From assembly GCA_024641945.1 (NCBI GenBank), contig JAHECD010000044.1:1-35744 (forward strand): 35,744 bases of DNA. The letters are read 5' to 3'. The translations under genes and the position numbers were made by a program. This DNA comes from Rubrivivax sp. Its GTDB lineage: Bacteria > Pseudomonadota > Gammaproteobacteria > Burkholderiales > Burkholderiaceae_C. Positions 1 through 10,561 of the stretch are shown piece by piece; positions within the stretch are counted from its first letter, which is position 1; each line of letters starts with the position of its first letter. Under the pieces are notes generated by a model. That model was not told the origin of the DNA, made no database searches, and saw nothing but the letters and a program-made list of their open reading frames with translations.

Positions 1-328
1 GCCGCTGGCCCGCGTGCAGCTCGACGTGCCGGCGCCCCGCGACGGCGTGATCCAGGCCGTGGACACACGTGCCGTGGGGCTGGCGATCGTGGCGCTCGGT
101 GGCGGGCGGCAGCGCCCAGGCGACCGCATCGACCCGGCGGTCGGGCTGTCGCACCTGCGGCCGGTCGGCACGCGGGTGACGGCCGGCGAGACGCTGGGCC
201 GGGTGCACGCCGCCACACGCGCCGACGCCGAGGTGGCAGCGGCAGCCCTGCTGTCGGCTCTGTCGCTCGGTGACGAAGGCGTGTCCCCGGCCGCGCTGGT
301 GCACGAGGTGCTGGGCGGCGCGCCATGA
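1..328 (+). CDS. deoA: Thymidine phosphorylase, C-terminal part (partial at window start)
   Basis: This is the 3' end of a gene that begins before the window; the open frame runs in from base 2 without a start. The roughly 108 visible residues match the C-terminal PYNP_C domain of thymidine phosphorylase, including a VALGGGR segment preceded by a DTRAVGLA stretch, and VGLSHLRPVG. The enzyme splits thymidine with phosphate into thymine and deoxyribose 1-phosphate in nucleoside salvage, in the cytoplasm. The catalytic and phosphate-binding domains lie outside the window, so their integrity cannot be judged. The TGA stop (326-328) overlaps the ATG of the next gene in an ATGA arrangement, which suggests translational coupling. 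AMP or pyrimidine-nucleoside phosphorylase relatives share this domain, but the spacing fits DeoA best. Confidence 0.85.
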   Translation, partial: PLARVQLDVPAPRDGVIQAVDTRAVGLAIVALGGGRQRPGDRIDPAVGLSHLRPVGTRVTAGETLGRVHAATRADAEVAAAALLSALSLGDEGVSPAALVHEVLGGAP

Positions 329-984
329 GCGTGGTCGTCAAGGTTTGCTGCATCGCCAGCATGGACGAGGCGCGACAGGCCATCGACGCCGGCGCGGGCG
401 CGCTCGGGCTGGTCTCCGCGATGCCGAGCGGGCCGGGTGTGATCGGCGACGCCCTCATCGCGCAGATCGCGGCCGCCGTGGCGCCGCCGACGCAGACGTT
501 CCTGCTCACCGCGCGTACCGACGCCATGTCGATCGCCTCGCAGCATGCGGCGGCGCGCACGACCACGCTGCAACTCGTCGACCACGTGCCGCACGACGAG
601 CTGCGCCAGCTTCGTGCGCTGTGCCCGGGCGTGCACCTGGTGCAGGTGATCCATGTCACGGGCGAGGCCGCGCTGAACGAGGCGCGGGCCGCGGCGGCGT
701 TCGTCGATGCGCTGCTGCTCGACAGTGGCAACCCCGCAGGGGCCGTCAAGCAGCTGGGGGGCACCGGCCGCACGCACGACTGGCGCGTGAGCCGGCGCAT
801 CCGTGACGCGGTGGCGCCCCGACCGGTCTTCCTGGCCGGGGGGCTGCACGCGGGCAACGTGGCAGCGGCGATCGCTGCCGTGCAGCCGTATGGGATCGAC
901 CTGTGCAGCCGGGTGCGCACCGATGGCCGGCTCGACGCGGACAAACTGCGCACGTTCATGCAGGTCGTGGCGGCCGCGGGCTGA
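325..984 (+). CDS. TrpF-like (phosphoribosylanthranilate isomerase family) protein
   Basis: The 219-residue product has the length and layout of a single TIM-barrel TrpF. KVCC at residues 6-9 matches the KICG strand that carries the catalytic Cys (C8), LLLDS carries the catalytic Asp (D133), and GGTG (145-148) and AGGL (171-174) match the phosphate-binding loops. Several usual TrpF features have changed: the VQLHG segment reads LQLVDH, the SPR segment reads SGP, and the C-terminal SSGVE segment reads CSRVR. So the fold, the phosphate site and the acid/base pair appear kept, while the anthranilate side of the pocket is altered. The ATG overlaps the deoA stop, and no trpB or trpA follows, so the context is deoxyribose/nucleoside salvage rather than tryptophan synthesis. 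It could be a divergent TrpF or an isomerase acting on another phosphosugar; the substrate is unknown. Confidence 0.7.
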   Translation: MSVVVKVCCIASMDEARQAIDAGAGALGLVSAMPSGPGVIGDALIAQIAAAVAPPTQTFLLTARTDAMSIASQHAAARTTTLQLVDHVPHDELRQLRALCPGVHLVQVIHVTGEAALNEARAAAAFVDALLLDSGNPAGAVKQLGGTGRTHDWRVSRRIRDAVAPRPVFLAGGLHAGNVAAAIAAVQPYGIDLCSRVRTDGRLDADKLRTFMQVVAAAG

Positions 985-998
985 CCACCGCGCGCGCC

Positions 999-1020
999 CG
1001 CCGGTCCGGGGTCACCGGCG
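999..1020 (+). terminator. Possible stem-loop after the deoA/TrpF-like operon
   Basis: CGCCGGT (999-1005) and ACCGGCG (1014-1020) are exact reverse complements around an 8-nt loop, starting 14 nt after the TrpF-like stop. No T-run follows, so an intrinsic terminator is only a guess; the base composition makes chance GC stems common. Confidence 0.25.
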
Positions 1021-1036
1021 TGTCAGGGCGTCACCC

Positions 1037-3345
<2,309 letters not shown>

Positions 3346-3440
3346 TCCTGCGGGCGCGGACGGGCGGATGTGCGCCGGCGGCGCGACAGACGACCGACAC
3401 TGACCACCGCCCACCGCGCCCATCGCCGACCCCGCCTCCG

Positions 3441-6400
3441 ATGCCCGACACCGAAACCGAAGAAGCCGCCATGCCGGTGCCTCGTGCGCCGGACCCGCTG
3501 GCGGCCGTGCGGGCGCTGGCCGCGCGGCGCTTCTTCGGCATCGGCGCCGGGGTGGCCGCCGCGTCGGCCGCCGTCTTCACGATCCTGCCGTTCGACCTGC
3601 CCGAAGGCCGCCGCCCATTCCTCGTCGCGGTGTACCTGGTCTATGCGGGGCTGGCGCTGCTGGCCGGCCGACTGGGGCTGGCGCGCATCGGGTTCGTTAC
3701 CGGCCTGATGGCCATTGCGGCCACCGTGGCCGTGAGCGGCGGCGTGGTGCTGGCGGGCTTCGGGGTCGAAGCGCCGGCACTCGGTTTCCTGGGCCTGATA
3801 TCGCTGCTCACCGTGGCCGTGTCACCGATGGTCGTGGCGACCGGCGTGGCCCTGCTGTCGGCGGCACTGACCGCGTTGATCGCATGGGCCGACTGGCAGG
3901 GCCTGCTGCGTACCGCCGCCACGCCTGCCGGTGACGTGCTGCTGCTGCACCTGTTGCTGCAATGGCTGCTCATCGGTGGTGGGCTGGCCGGCGGCGCACT
4001 GCTGTCGCGGCTGGTGGCGCGCCATGTCCTCGCGGCCGAAGAACGCGAGCAACGCTTTCGCGGCCTGCTGGCGGTGGCCGCCGACGCCTACTGGGAACTC
4101 GATTCAGGGTACCGGCTCGTCGCACTGTCGTACCCGTCGCGTCGCGGCGGTGCGCCGCGGACGGCGGACGCCACCCTGCTCGGGCGCGTGCCCTGGGACC
4201 AGCCGCGACTGGCGATCGACCCCGACACGCAGGATCTGCTGCAGGCCAACCTGGAGGCGCGCGCACCGTTCCGCGGCCTGCCGATGCAATGGGTGACGAC
4301 GGCCGGAGACATGGTGCACGTGGTAGTCAGCGGCGAACCGCGCGTGAACGCACGCGGCATCTTCCGCGGCTACTGGGGCGTGGCGCGGGATGTCAGCGCC
4401 GACGTCTCGGCACGTCACGCGCTGGCCGCCACGGAAGAGCGTTACCAGGACCTGTTCGAGCACATCCCGACTCCGCTGTTGCTGCACCGCGGCGGGCGCA
4501 TCGTCGATGCCAACCCTGCTGCGCAGGCGCTGCTCGCGCCCGATGTCGCCGCGAGCATGGCGGGCCTCGACTTCGCATCGTTTTTCGAGGGTGGCGATTC
4601 GCGCGAGCGCGCACGCCGCCGCCTCGAGGAAATCGAGACACTGCCGTTGGGCAAGGCCCTGCCGGTCACCGACTACCGGCTCGTCAGCCGCACCGGACGG
4701 CGCATCTCGGTGCGCGCCACCGCGGTTCGGGTCGCCGCGCCCGGGGGGTCCGCAACGCTGTCGATCCTGCTCGACGACACGGAGCGCCGCGCCGCCGAGG
4801 ACGCGGTGCGCCGTTCCGAGACGATGCTGTCCAACCTGGTGGCCACGATCCCGGACGCGATCGCGCTGACCGACCTGACCACCGGGCGCTACGCGATGGT
4901 CAACCAGACCTTCGAGCGCGTGACCGGGTTCGCGGCCGCCGACATCGTGGGCCGCACCTCGATGGAGATCGGCATCTGGGTGCACCCACAGGACCGCGCC
5001 GACTTCGTCGCCGGCCTGAAGCGCGACGGCACCGTGCGCGACATGCCGGCGCACCTGCGCACGAAGTCCGGCGAGCATCTGCTGGTGCGTGTCTCGGGTG
5101 CACGGTTCATGATGGACCGGCGCGAATACATGGTCACGAATACACGCGACATGACCGCTTCGGAACGTGAGCGGCTCGAACGCGAAGCGATCCTGGATAC
5201 GGCATCGATCGGCATTGCGCTCACGCGTGCCGACCGGTTCGTGCTGGTGAACCCGCGTCTGGAACGCCTGTGCGGCTGGCCCCGCGGCGCGCTGGCAGGC
5301 GAACCGGCGCACGTGCTCTGGGGGTCCGAGGTCGAGTACCGCAAGACGGGCGGCGACATCGGGCTGCGCCTGGCCCGCGGCGAGGTGGCCGACATCGAGA
5401 TGCGGGTCTTCCGGCGCGACGGCACGACGTTCACGGGTCGTGTGACTGCCAACCCGATCGACCCCATGAAGCCGACCGATGGCGGCACCGTCTGGATCGT
5501 CGAGGACGTGACCGCACAGCGCCAGGCCGAGGCGTCGCTCGCGCGCGCACGCGACGAGGCCGAGGCGGCCAACCGTGCCAAGAGCGCCTTCCTCGCCAAT
5601 ACCAGCCACGAACTGCGCACGCCGTTGAACGCGATGATCGGCCTGGCCCGGCTGGCGCGGGAGCCATCGCTCGACGACAAGCGGCGCAGCCAGTATCTCG
5701 ACCAGATCGGCGACAGCGCGCAGTCGCTGTCGGCCATCATCAGCGACATCCTCGACCTGTCGAAGATCGAGTCCGGCAAGCTCACGCTGGAGGCGGCGCC
5801 CTTCGAGCTCGGTGCGCTGCTTCGCACACTGCACCTGGGCTACACGCTGCTCGCGGATGCACGTGGCCTGACGCTCACACTCGACATCGGCCCGGGCACC
5901 GAGGGCGCCGTGAGCGGCGACGCGCTGCGGGTGCGCCAGATCCTGAACAACTTTCTCAGCAACGCCCTCAAGTTCACCGAGACCGGCACGGTGCGCATCG
6001 TGGTGCGGCGCATCGACGCGAAGCTGGTGCGGTTCGAGGTCCAGGACACCGGACAGGGCATCGACGCCACCACGCAGTCCCGCCTGTTCCGTCCGTTCAC
6101 GCAGGCCGACGAGTCGACGACACGCCGGTTCGGAGGCACCGGACTCGGCCTGTCGATCTGCCGTGAACTCGCCGAGCTGATGGGCGGTCAGGTCGGCGTG
6201 CAGAGCACGCCGGGCCTGGGCAGCCGCTTCTGGGCGTTGCTGCCGCTGCCTGCGGCGAGCCCGCTGGCGGTCTCCGGGCCCGCGTTGCCGCAGCGGCTCG
6301 ACGGCACACGCGTCCTGATGGTGGAGGACAACCCGGTGAATATGATGATTGCGGTGGCGATGCTCGAGCGCTGGGGTGTCAGCGTGGAGCAGGCCGTCGA

Positions 6401-6701
6401 CGGCGCGCAGGCCGTGGCGGCGATCGAGCGCGCCGCCGTGCAGCGTCATCCGATGGACGCCGTGCTGATGGATGTGCAGATGCCGGTCATGAGCGGCTAC
6501 GAAGCCACGCGCATCCTGCGCCGCACCTTCGACGCCCAAACGCTGCCGATCATCGCGCTCACCGCCGCAGCGCTGGTGACCGAGCGAGAACAGGCCATCG
6601 CCTGCGGGATGAACGACTTTCTGACAAAGCCGATCGACCCCGATCGGCTGCTGGCCACACTCGCGCGCTGGACCACCGAGCGCACGCCGTCGCGGGCCTG
6701 A
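3441..6701 (+). CDS. Membrane hybrid sensor histidine kinase with about four PAS domains and a receiver
   Basis: The 1086-residue product starts with about six hydrophobic segments (residues 31-185). About four PAS-like regions follow (roughly 205-320, 330-450, 460-575, 580-695), then a HisKA dimerisation domain with the phosphoacceptor His in SHELRTP (H723). The HATPase domain has an N box (NFLSNALKF), DTGQGID and GGTGLGLSI. A C-terminal receiver begins at VLMVEDNPVN, with the likely phosphoacceptor in LMDVQMP (D1011) and a conserved Lys in LTKPID. It should autophosphorylate on His and pass phosphate to its own receiver. There is no HPt domain, and no separate response regulator gene is adjacent, so the phosphorelay partner is unknown. 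The start is uncertain: ATG 3441 and ATG 3471 are both possible and neither has a clear Shine-Dalgarno. A 95-nt gap separates it from pyrF. Confidence 0.9.
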   Translation: MPDTETEEAAMPVPRAPDPLAAVRALAARRFFGIGAGVAAASAAVFTILPFDLPEGRRPFLVAVYLVYAGLALLAGRLGLARIGFVTGLMAIAATVAVSGGVVLAGFGVEAPALGFLGLISLLTVAVSPMVVATGVALLSAALTALIAWADWQGLLRTAATPAGDVLLLHLLLQWLLIGGGLAGGALLSRLVARHVLAAEEREQRFRGLLAVAADAYWELDSGYRLVALSYPSRRGGAPRTADATLLGRVPWDQPRLAIDPDTQDLLQANLEARAPFRGLPMQWVTTAGDMVHVVVSGEPRVNARGIFRGYWGVARDVSADVSARHALAATEERYQDLFEHIPTPLLLHRGGRIVDANPAAQALLAPDVAASMAGLDFASFFEGGDSRERARRRLEEIETLPLGKALPVTDYRLVSRTGRRISVRATAVRVAAPGGSATLSILLDDTERRAAEDAVRRSETMLSNLVATIPDAIALTDLTTGRYAMVNQTFERVTGFAAADIVGRTSMEIGIWVHPQDRADFVAGLKRDGTVRDMPAHLRTKSGEHLLVRVSGARFMMDRREYMVTNTRDMTASERERLEREAILDTASIGIALTRADRFVLVNPRLERLCGWPRGALAGEPAHVLWGSEVEYRKTGGDIGLRLARGEVADIEMRVFRRDGTTFTGRVTANPIDPMKPTDGGTVWIVEDVTAQRQAEASLARARDEAEAANRAKSAFLANTSHELRTPLNAMIGLARLAREPSLDDKRRSQYLDQIGDSAQSLSAIISDILDLSKIESGKLTLEAAPFELGALLRTLHLGYTLLADARGLTLTLDIGPGTEGAVSGDALRVRQILNNFLSNALKFTETGTVRIVVRRIDAKLVRFEVQDTGQGIDATTQSRLFRPFTQADESTTRRFGGTGLGLSICRELAELMGGQVGVQSTPGLGSRFWALLPLPAASPLAVSGPALPQRLDGTRVLMVEDNPVNMMIAVAMLERWGVSVEQAVDGAQAVAAIERAAVQRHPMDAVLMDVQMPVMSGYEATRILRRTFDAQTLPIIALTAAALVTEREQAIACGMNDFLTKPIDPDRLLATLARWTTERTPSRA

Positions 6702-6750
6702 CTTTGCGCCGGGGCCGCCGCCGGACGGCCGCCCGTCGATCTCTAAACCG

Positions 6751-6779
6751 TTGATTGGGACACACGAGCGGCCTATTTC
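6751..6779 (+). promoter_or_regulatory. Possible sigma-70 promoter for the HDOD gene
   Basis: TTGATT (6751-6756) and TATTTC (6774-6779) are separated by exactly 17 nt in an otherwise GC-rich gap, 77 nt before the HDOD start. Each hexamer matches its consensus at about four positions, so this is a reasonable but unproven promoter; it would give the HDOD gene transcription independent of the kinase. Confidence 0.35.
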
Positions 6780-6856
6780 GGGGCGCTCGGGGCGGGCCGA
6801 CCCGTCATAGTCGCACGTGAGTTCGTCGTCCCTGAACGCATCAACGGAACAAAAAA

Positions 6857-7990
6857 ATGGAACTGCTCTGGATCGGTGGCGCGCTGCTCGCGGCAGCGGT
6901 GGCGGGTGTCGCCATCAAAGGCACCAAAGGCCGCCAAAACGCCACGTCACCGACCGCCGGCCCGGCACCGCGGGTGGACGCTCCGCCAGCACCGCGTGCC
7001 CACAGCGCACCGCCAGTGCCCGTTGCCGCCCAGCCGCCGGCAACGGTCCTGGCGCCCGAGTTGATCGCATTCCGACCGGTGCATGCAGATGAATTGCCGC
7101 CCGAGCGCAAGCAAGTGCTGGTCAAGGTGTTCCACGACATTCCGCGCCCGCCGCGGCTGCTGCAGCATCTGTTGTCGCCCGATTTTGTCGGTACGGCGAG
7201 CTCGGCCGAGCTCGCCGACCTGATCGCGGCCGAACCGCTGATCGCCGCCCGTGTGCTGGCAACGGTGAACTCGCCGCTGTACGGGCTGCGAAACCCCGTC
7301 GGCGGCATCGACCAGGCGGTGGCCTACCTGGGTCTGACGACGGTGCGCAGCGTATGCCTGCAATACATCATGATCGCGTCGTTCAAGGCCGACAGTCCGC
7401 AGCGCCAGCAGGTGCTGGATACGACCTGGAATGCCAGCGCCCTGGCCAGCGAGCTCGCGCGCCAGCTGGCGCACAAGCTGGGATTTGCCGAACAGGGTGC
7501 CCTGGTGAGCGCCGTCGTGTTGTCGTTCCTCGGGCGGCTCGCCACCGCGGCGACGATGCCGCGCGGCGTACTCGCCACGCTGCCTGCACGAGGACTGCTG
7601 GCGCGCGCCCGGGCCGAACAGGACAAACTCGGCCTCACGTCAGGCGAGATCGGTCGCCTGCTGATGCGCGAATGGGAGCTGCCCGCGAACGTCGTCGACG
7701 ATGCGGGCGACATCGACCGTGTACTCGTCACGCCGGCTGCAGACGCCGACCCGAACCGAGCGAGCGGCCTGGCGCTGTGTTACCTCTGTGCGCGTCTCGG
7801 CGAGCGCCTGGCCACCGGCGAGCTCGTCGAGCTGGCGGCCTTCGATCTCGCGGCCGAGACTTCGCCCGAATTCACCCACCTGCACGGGTACGCCCGCGAA
7901 CCCCGCCTGGCCGCCCTGCACGACGGGCTGCGGGCACCGGAACTGAACGCCAGCTTGCTGAAGATGCTTCAGGCGATGCGCGCGGCCTGA
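6857..7990 (+). CDS. HDOD domain protein with N-terminal membrane anchor
   Basis: The 377-residue product has one hydrophobic N-terminal helix (residues 3-20), a Pro/Ala-rich linker (about 30-66) and an HDOD domain (about 92-290). The domain is recognised by a RPPRLLQHLL helix, then LADLIAAEPLIAARVLATVN, SPLYGLRNP and the following AVAYLGL helix. HDOD proteins are relatives of HD phosphohydrolases that usually lack the metal site and act as signalling or protein-interaction modules in two-component and cyclic-di-GMP pathways. No enzymatic activity can be claimed. The start has GGAA before an A-rich stretch and ATG. It lies 155 nt after the hybrid kinase on the same strand, so it may be part of the same signalling circuit. 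It converges with the carboxypeptidase gene, with a 49-nt gap. Confidence 0.82.
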   Translation: MELLWIGGALLAAAVAGVAIKGTKGRQNATSPTAGPAPRVDAPPAPRAHSAPPVPVAAQPPATVLAPELIAFRPVHADELPPERKQVLVKVFHDIPRPPRLLQHLLSPDFVGTASSAELADLIAAEPLIAARVLATVNSPLYGLRNPVGGIDQAVAYLGLTTVRSVCLQYIMIASFKADSPQRQQVLDTTWNASALASELARQLAHKLGFAEQGALVSAVVLSFLGRLATAATMPRGVLATLPARGLLARARAEQDKLGLTSGEIGRLLMREWELPANVVDDAGDIDRVLVTPAADADPNRASGLALCYLCARLGERLATGELVELAAFDLAAETSPEFTHLHGYAREPRLAALHDGLRAPELNASLLKMLQAMRAA

Positions 7991-8039
7991 CCGCCGCGCT
8001 GTCGGCGATGGCATCCCGCCGACCGGGCGCGATTCGGAC

Positions 8040-9734
8040 TCAGTCGAGCGTGACGGCCGTGTGCACGGCGCCAGCACGGTCGGCCGTGGCACGCAGCGCA
8101 AGTTGGGTGCCGCGCGGCGCGCGCACGATCCATTCGGCCACGGCGCGGTCGCCGGTAAGGTCGCGGTTCGGCAAGAACGCCTGCAGGGAATTCTTGGGCG
8201 CGTGGCCCTCCAGCTGTGCCCCCTCGATACGCTCCTTGCCGCTCACCAGGCTCGCCCCCTGCGGCAGCAGGATCTCGAAGACCGTGCCGCGTGCGGTCTT
8301 GCGCTCCAGCGCCCGTTTGCTCACGTAGCTGGGCAGGTAGCCTGCGTTGCCCACGGCCAGGCGCACGCGCCAGGTGTCGGTGCCCAGCGAACGCACCTCG
8401 GTGCGCAGCACTTCCAGCCGTGGCAACGACAGCGCGAGCTGCATCAGCCAGGGCGGAAAGCGGGCACATTCGCGTTCGCGCAGGTGCGGCGGCGGGTTGC
8501 GCCAGAAATTCATCTTGTCCCAGCCGCCGAGTTCGACCATGCCGAGCTGCGGGTGCCGGAACGGGTACCAGTCCACGTGGGCCTGGCCGCCGCACTGTTC
8601 ATCGCTCCACTTCAGGAGCTTGAGGTCGTCCTCGGGCGGATGGTCGCGGTACCACTCGATCCACGCGTAGTCGGTGATGCCGGCCTCCTTGTTCGGGGCC
8701 CAGATCTCCACGGTCCAGAACAGCGCGCCGAGGTGCTCGTAGATCCAGTCCTGCGTGCCGGTGATGACCTCCTTCGGGTGGTACTTGAAGTCGTGATAGA
8801 TGCTGATCGCCGGATACCCGGTGAGGCGCGCTCCGAGGTCGGACAGGCGCTTGTAGATCCACAGATCCTCCGGCGTCATGTCGTCGTCGCTCTGCGTGCC
8901 CATGGGACGCAGGATCACGCCGCTGTGCGTGTGGAAGCTCACCGCCGCGCCGATGTTGGGGTGCTTGACGATGAAGTCGACCATCGCCCGCACCTCGGGC
9001 TCGCTCGCCGGGTACGGGCCGGCGCCGACCTGCTCGAACTCCTGCCGCCAGTAGGCCGGGAAATTGCGATTCAGGTCCAGCCCTTCGGCGTCCTTGTTGA
9101 CGGTCATCTTCAGGCCGTCGTAGTTCTTCAGCAGGCCTTCGGGCAGGATACGGTAGTAGTTGCCGCCGTACTCGCCCGGCTCGCGCGCGACCATCAGCCG
9201 CGCATCGTCGGCGTGAGCCTTCCAGGTGCCGTGCGGGTCGGGCACGCGCATCATCAGGATGCGGCCGTCGCCGTCGATGTCTTCCGTGGTCAGGCCGTCC
9301 ACCGGGTCCTCGTCGAACGGGTACCGGCGCGTGGACGAGCGGATGTGGCGTGGCCGGTCGGCCAGCGCAAGCTCCGCGCCGTCGGGGTTCAGGCGCGGCA
9401 CGAGGTAGACCACCCGCGTGTCGAGCAGCTGCGTCACGTCGGCATGGCTGCCATGCCCGGTGGCGAGCTGGTGCAGCCAGTAAAGGCACGCGCTGCTGGC
9501 AGTGAGCTCGGCGGCGTGGATATTGCCGTCGACCCAGAACGCCGGCTTGTCGGTATCGGGTCCGGTGGCGGTGTTGGTGACGACGACGATCCAGATGTCG
9601 CGCCCCTCGTGGCTCTTGCCGAGCGATCGCAACTCGATCAGACCGGGCAGCGCCGCTGCATAGTCCTGCAGCAGGCGCGTCAGCTCGGCGTGGCGATAGA
9701 AGGTCTCGAAGCGCGGGACAGGAATCGCGGGCAT
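8040..9734 (-). CDS. M14-family zinc carboxypeptidase
   Basis: The 564-residue product has a Zn-carboxypeptidase domain in its N-terminal two thirds. The zinc-binding GNIHAAE gives H73 and E76, and SFHTHSG gives the third ligand (probably H268). DLNRNF (220-225) matches the substrate-carboxylate Asn/Arg pair, and TVEIW contains the likely catalytic Glu (E343). An EDIDGDGRI loop at 151-159 resembles a calcium-binding DxDxDG loop. The C-terminal 150 residues look like a beta-rich accessory domain. No signal peptide is visible, so it is probably cytoplasmic, which is unusual for the classic digestive type but common in bacterial members. GGAG lies just before the ATG. It is the third gene of a run with the amidotransferase (52-nt gap) and the flavoprotein, so it may process the same unknown peptide-like substrate. 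Confidence 0.88.
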   Translation of the reverse strand: MPAIPVPRFETFYRHAELTRLLQDYAAALPGLIELRSLGKSHEGRDIWIVVVTNTATGPDTDKPAFWVDGNIHAAELTASSACLYWLHQLATGHGSHADVTQLLDTRVVYLVPRLNPDGAELALADRPRHIRSSTRRYPFDEDPVDGLTTEDIDGDGRILMMRVPDPHGTWKAHADDARLMVAREPGEYGGNYYRILPEGLLKNYDGLKMTVNKDAEGLDLNRNFPAYWRQEFEQVGAGPYPASEPEVRAMVDFIVKHPNIGAAVSFHTHSGVILRPMGTQSDDDMTPEDLWIYKRLSDLGARLTGYPAISIYHDFKYHPKEVITGTQDWIYEHLGALFWTVEIWAPNKEAGITDYAWIEWYRDHPPEDDLKLLKWSDEQCGGQAHVDWYPFRHPQLGMVELGGWDKMNFWRNPPPHLRERECARFPPWLMQLALSLPRLEVLRTEVRSLGTDTWRVRLAVGNAGYLPSYVSKRALERKTARGTVFEILLPQGASLVSGKERIEGAQLEGHAPKNSLQAFLPNRDLTGDRAVAEWIVRAPRGTQLALRATADRAGAVHTAVTLD

Positions 9735-9786
9735 GGGGCTCCGGCGGTGATGCTGGGGTGCACGGATTGTGCGCTGCCCCAGACGC

Positions 9787-10542
9787 TCAACCTGCGCGCG
9801 CGCCGTCCACGAAGACCCGCATTTCCCCGGGGTCCATCGGCGTCCAGTCCTCGCCTTCGGTCAATGGCTCGGTGGCCACGACGATCACACGGTCGGTGGG
9901 TTGTGTGTGGGCGGCAAAGTCCACACTCACATCCTCGTCGGCCAGCGTGGCGCGGCGGAAGGGGTGGCAGCGCTGCAACCACTGCAACTTGGTCGACGCG
10001 TGCGCCCAAAGCGCCTGGCCGTTCGACAACAGCATGTTGAAGGTGCCGTGGGTGTGCAACTCGGGCATCAGCTCGCGCAGCGTGACCGTGAGTTCGTCGA
10101 TGCTGGGCACGCCGGCGTGGGCCTTGGCCAACTCCTGCATCAGCCAGCAGAAGGCCTGCTCGCTGTCGGTGTCGCCCACCGGGCGGAAGGCCCCGTGCAG
10201 GCGCGGCACGAATCCCTTGAGGTCGCCGTTGTGCGCAAACACCCAATAGCGGCCCCAGAGCTCGCGCACGAACGGGTGCGTGTTCTCGAGCGCCACGCGC
10301 CCCTGCGTGGCCTTGCGGATGTGGGCGATGACGTTGTCGCTGCGGATCGGGTAGCCCTTGACCAGCTGGGCAACCGGCGAAACGCGCGCACCATGGTGGT
10401 CGACGAACAGGCGCAGCCCGCGATCCTCGAAGAATGCGATGCCGAACCCGTCCTTGTGCTCGTCGGCCCGTGTGGCCAGGCCGGTGAAGCTGAAGCACAC
10501 GTCGGTCGGCGTGTTGGCGTTCATGCCGAGCAGCTCGCACAT
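9787..10542 (-). CDS. Class II glutamine amidotransferase (YafJ/EgtC-like)
   Basis: The 251-residue product begins MCEL, so removal of Met exposes Cys2, the N-terminal nucleophile of class II (Ntn) glutamine amidotransferases. Further family segments are DGFGIAFFED, AHIRKATQG, the oxyanion-hole FAHNGDL, and VGDTDSEQAFCWLM. It consists of the glutaminase domain alone, with no synthetase domain, as in YafJ and in the gamma-glutamyl hydrolase EgtC of ergothioneine synthesis. No other ergothioneine genes are here, so its acyl substrate is unknown. The frame is open further upstream, but ATG 10542 is chosen because the catalytic Cys must be residue 2; GGAG lies 8-11 nt before it. It follows the flavoprotein gene by 19 nt and precedes the carboxypeptidase. 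Confidence 0.88.
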   Translation of the reverse strand: MCELLGMNANTPTDVCFSFTGLATRADEHKDGFGIAFFEDRGLRLFVDHHGARVSPVAQLVKGYPIRSDNVIAHIRKATQGRVALENTHPFVRELWGRYWVFAHNGDLKGFVPRLHGAFRPVGDTDSEQAFCWLMQELAKAHAGVPSIDELTVTLRELMPELHTHGTFNMLLSNGQALWAHASTKLQWLQRCHPFRRATLADEDVSVDFAAHTQPTDRVIVVATEPLTEGEDWTPMDPGEMRVFVDGARAG

Positions 10543-10561
10543 GCCAGGATCTCCGCGGCCG

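Noticed and set aside
4104..6539. A very long open frame on the minus strand (811 codons) opposite the hybrid histidine kinase.
   Set aside because: Its product is rich in Arg, His and Gln without any recognisable domain, and the plus strand encodes a full set of kinase motifs. Long antisense frames are expected in GC-rich genes with strong third-position bias.
8061..10040. A long plus-strand open frame opposite the M14 peptidase and amidotransferase.
   Set aside because: It crosses two well-supported minus-strand genes and its translation has the Arg/His/Val composition of a shadow frame, with no domain.
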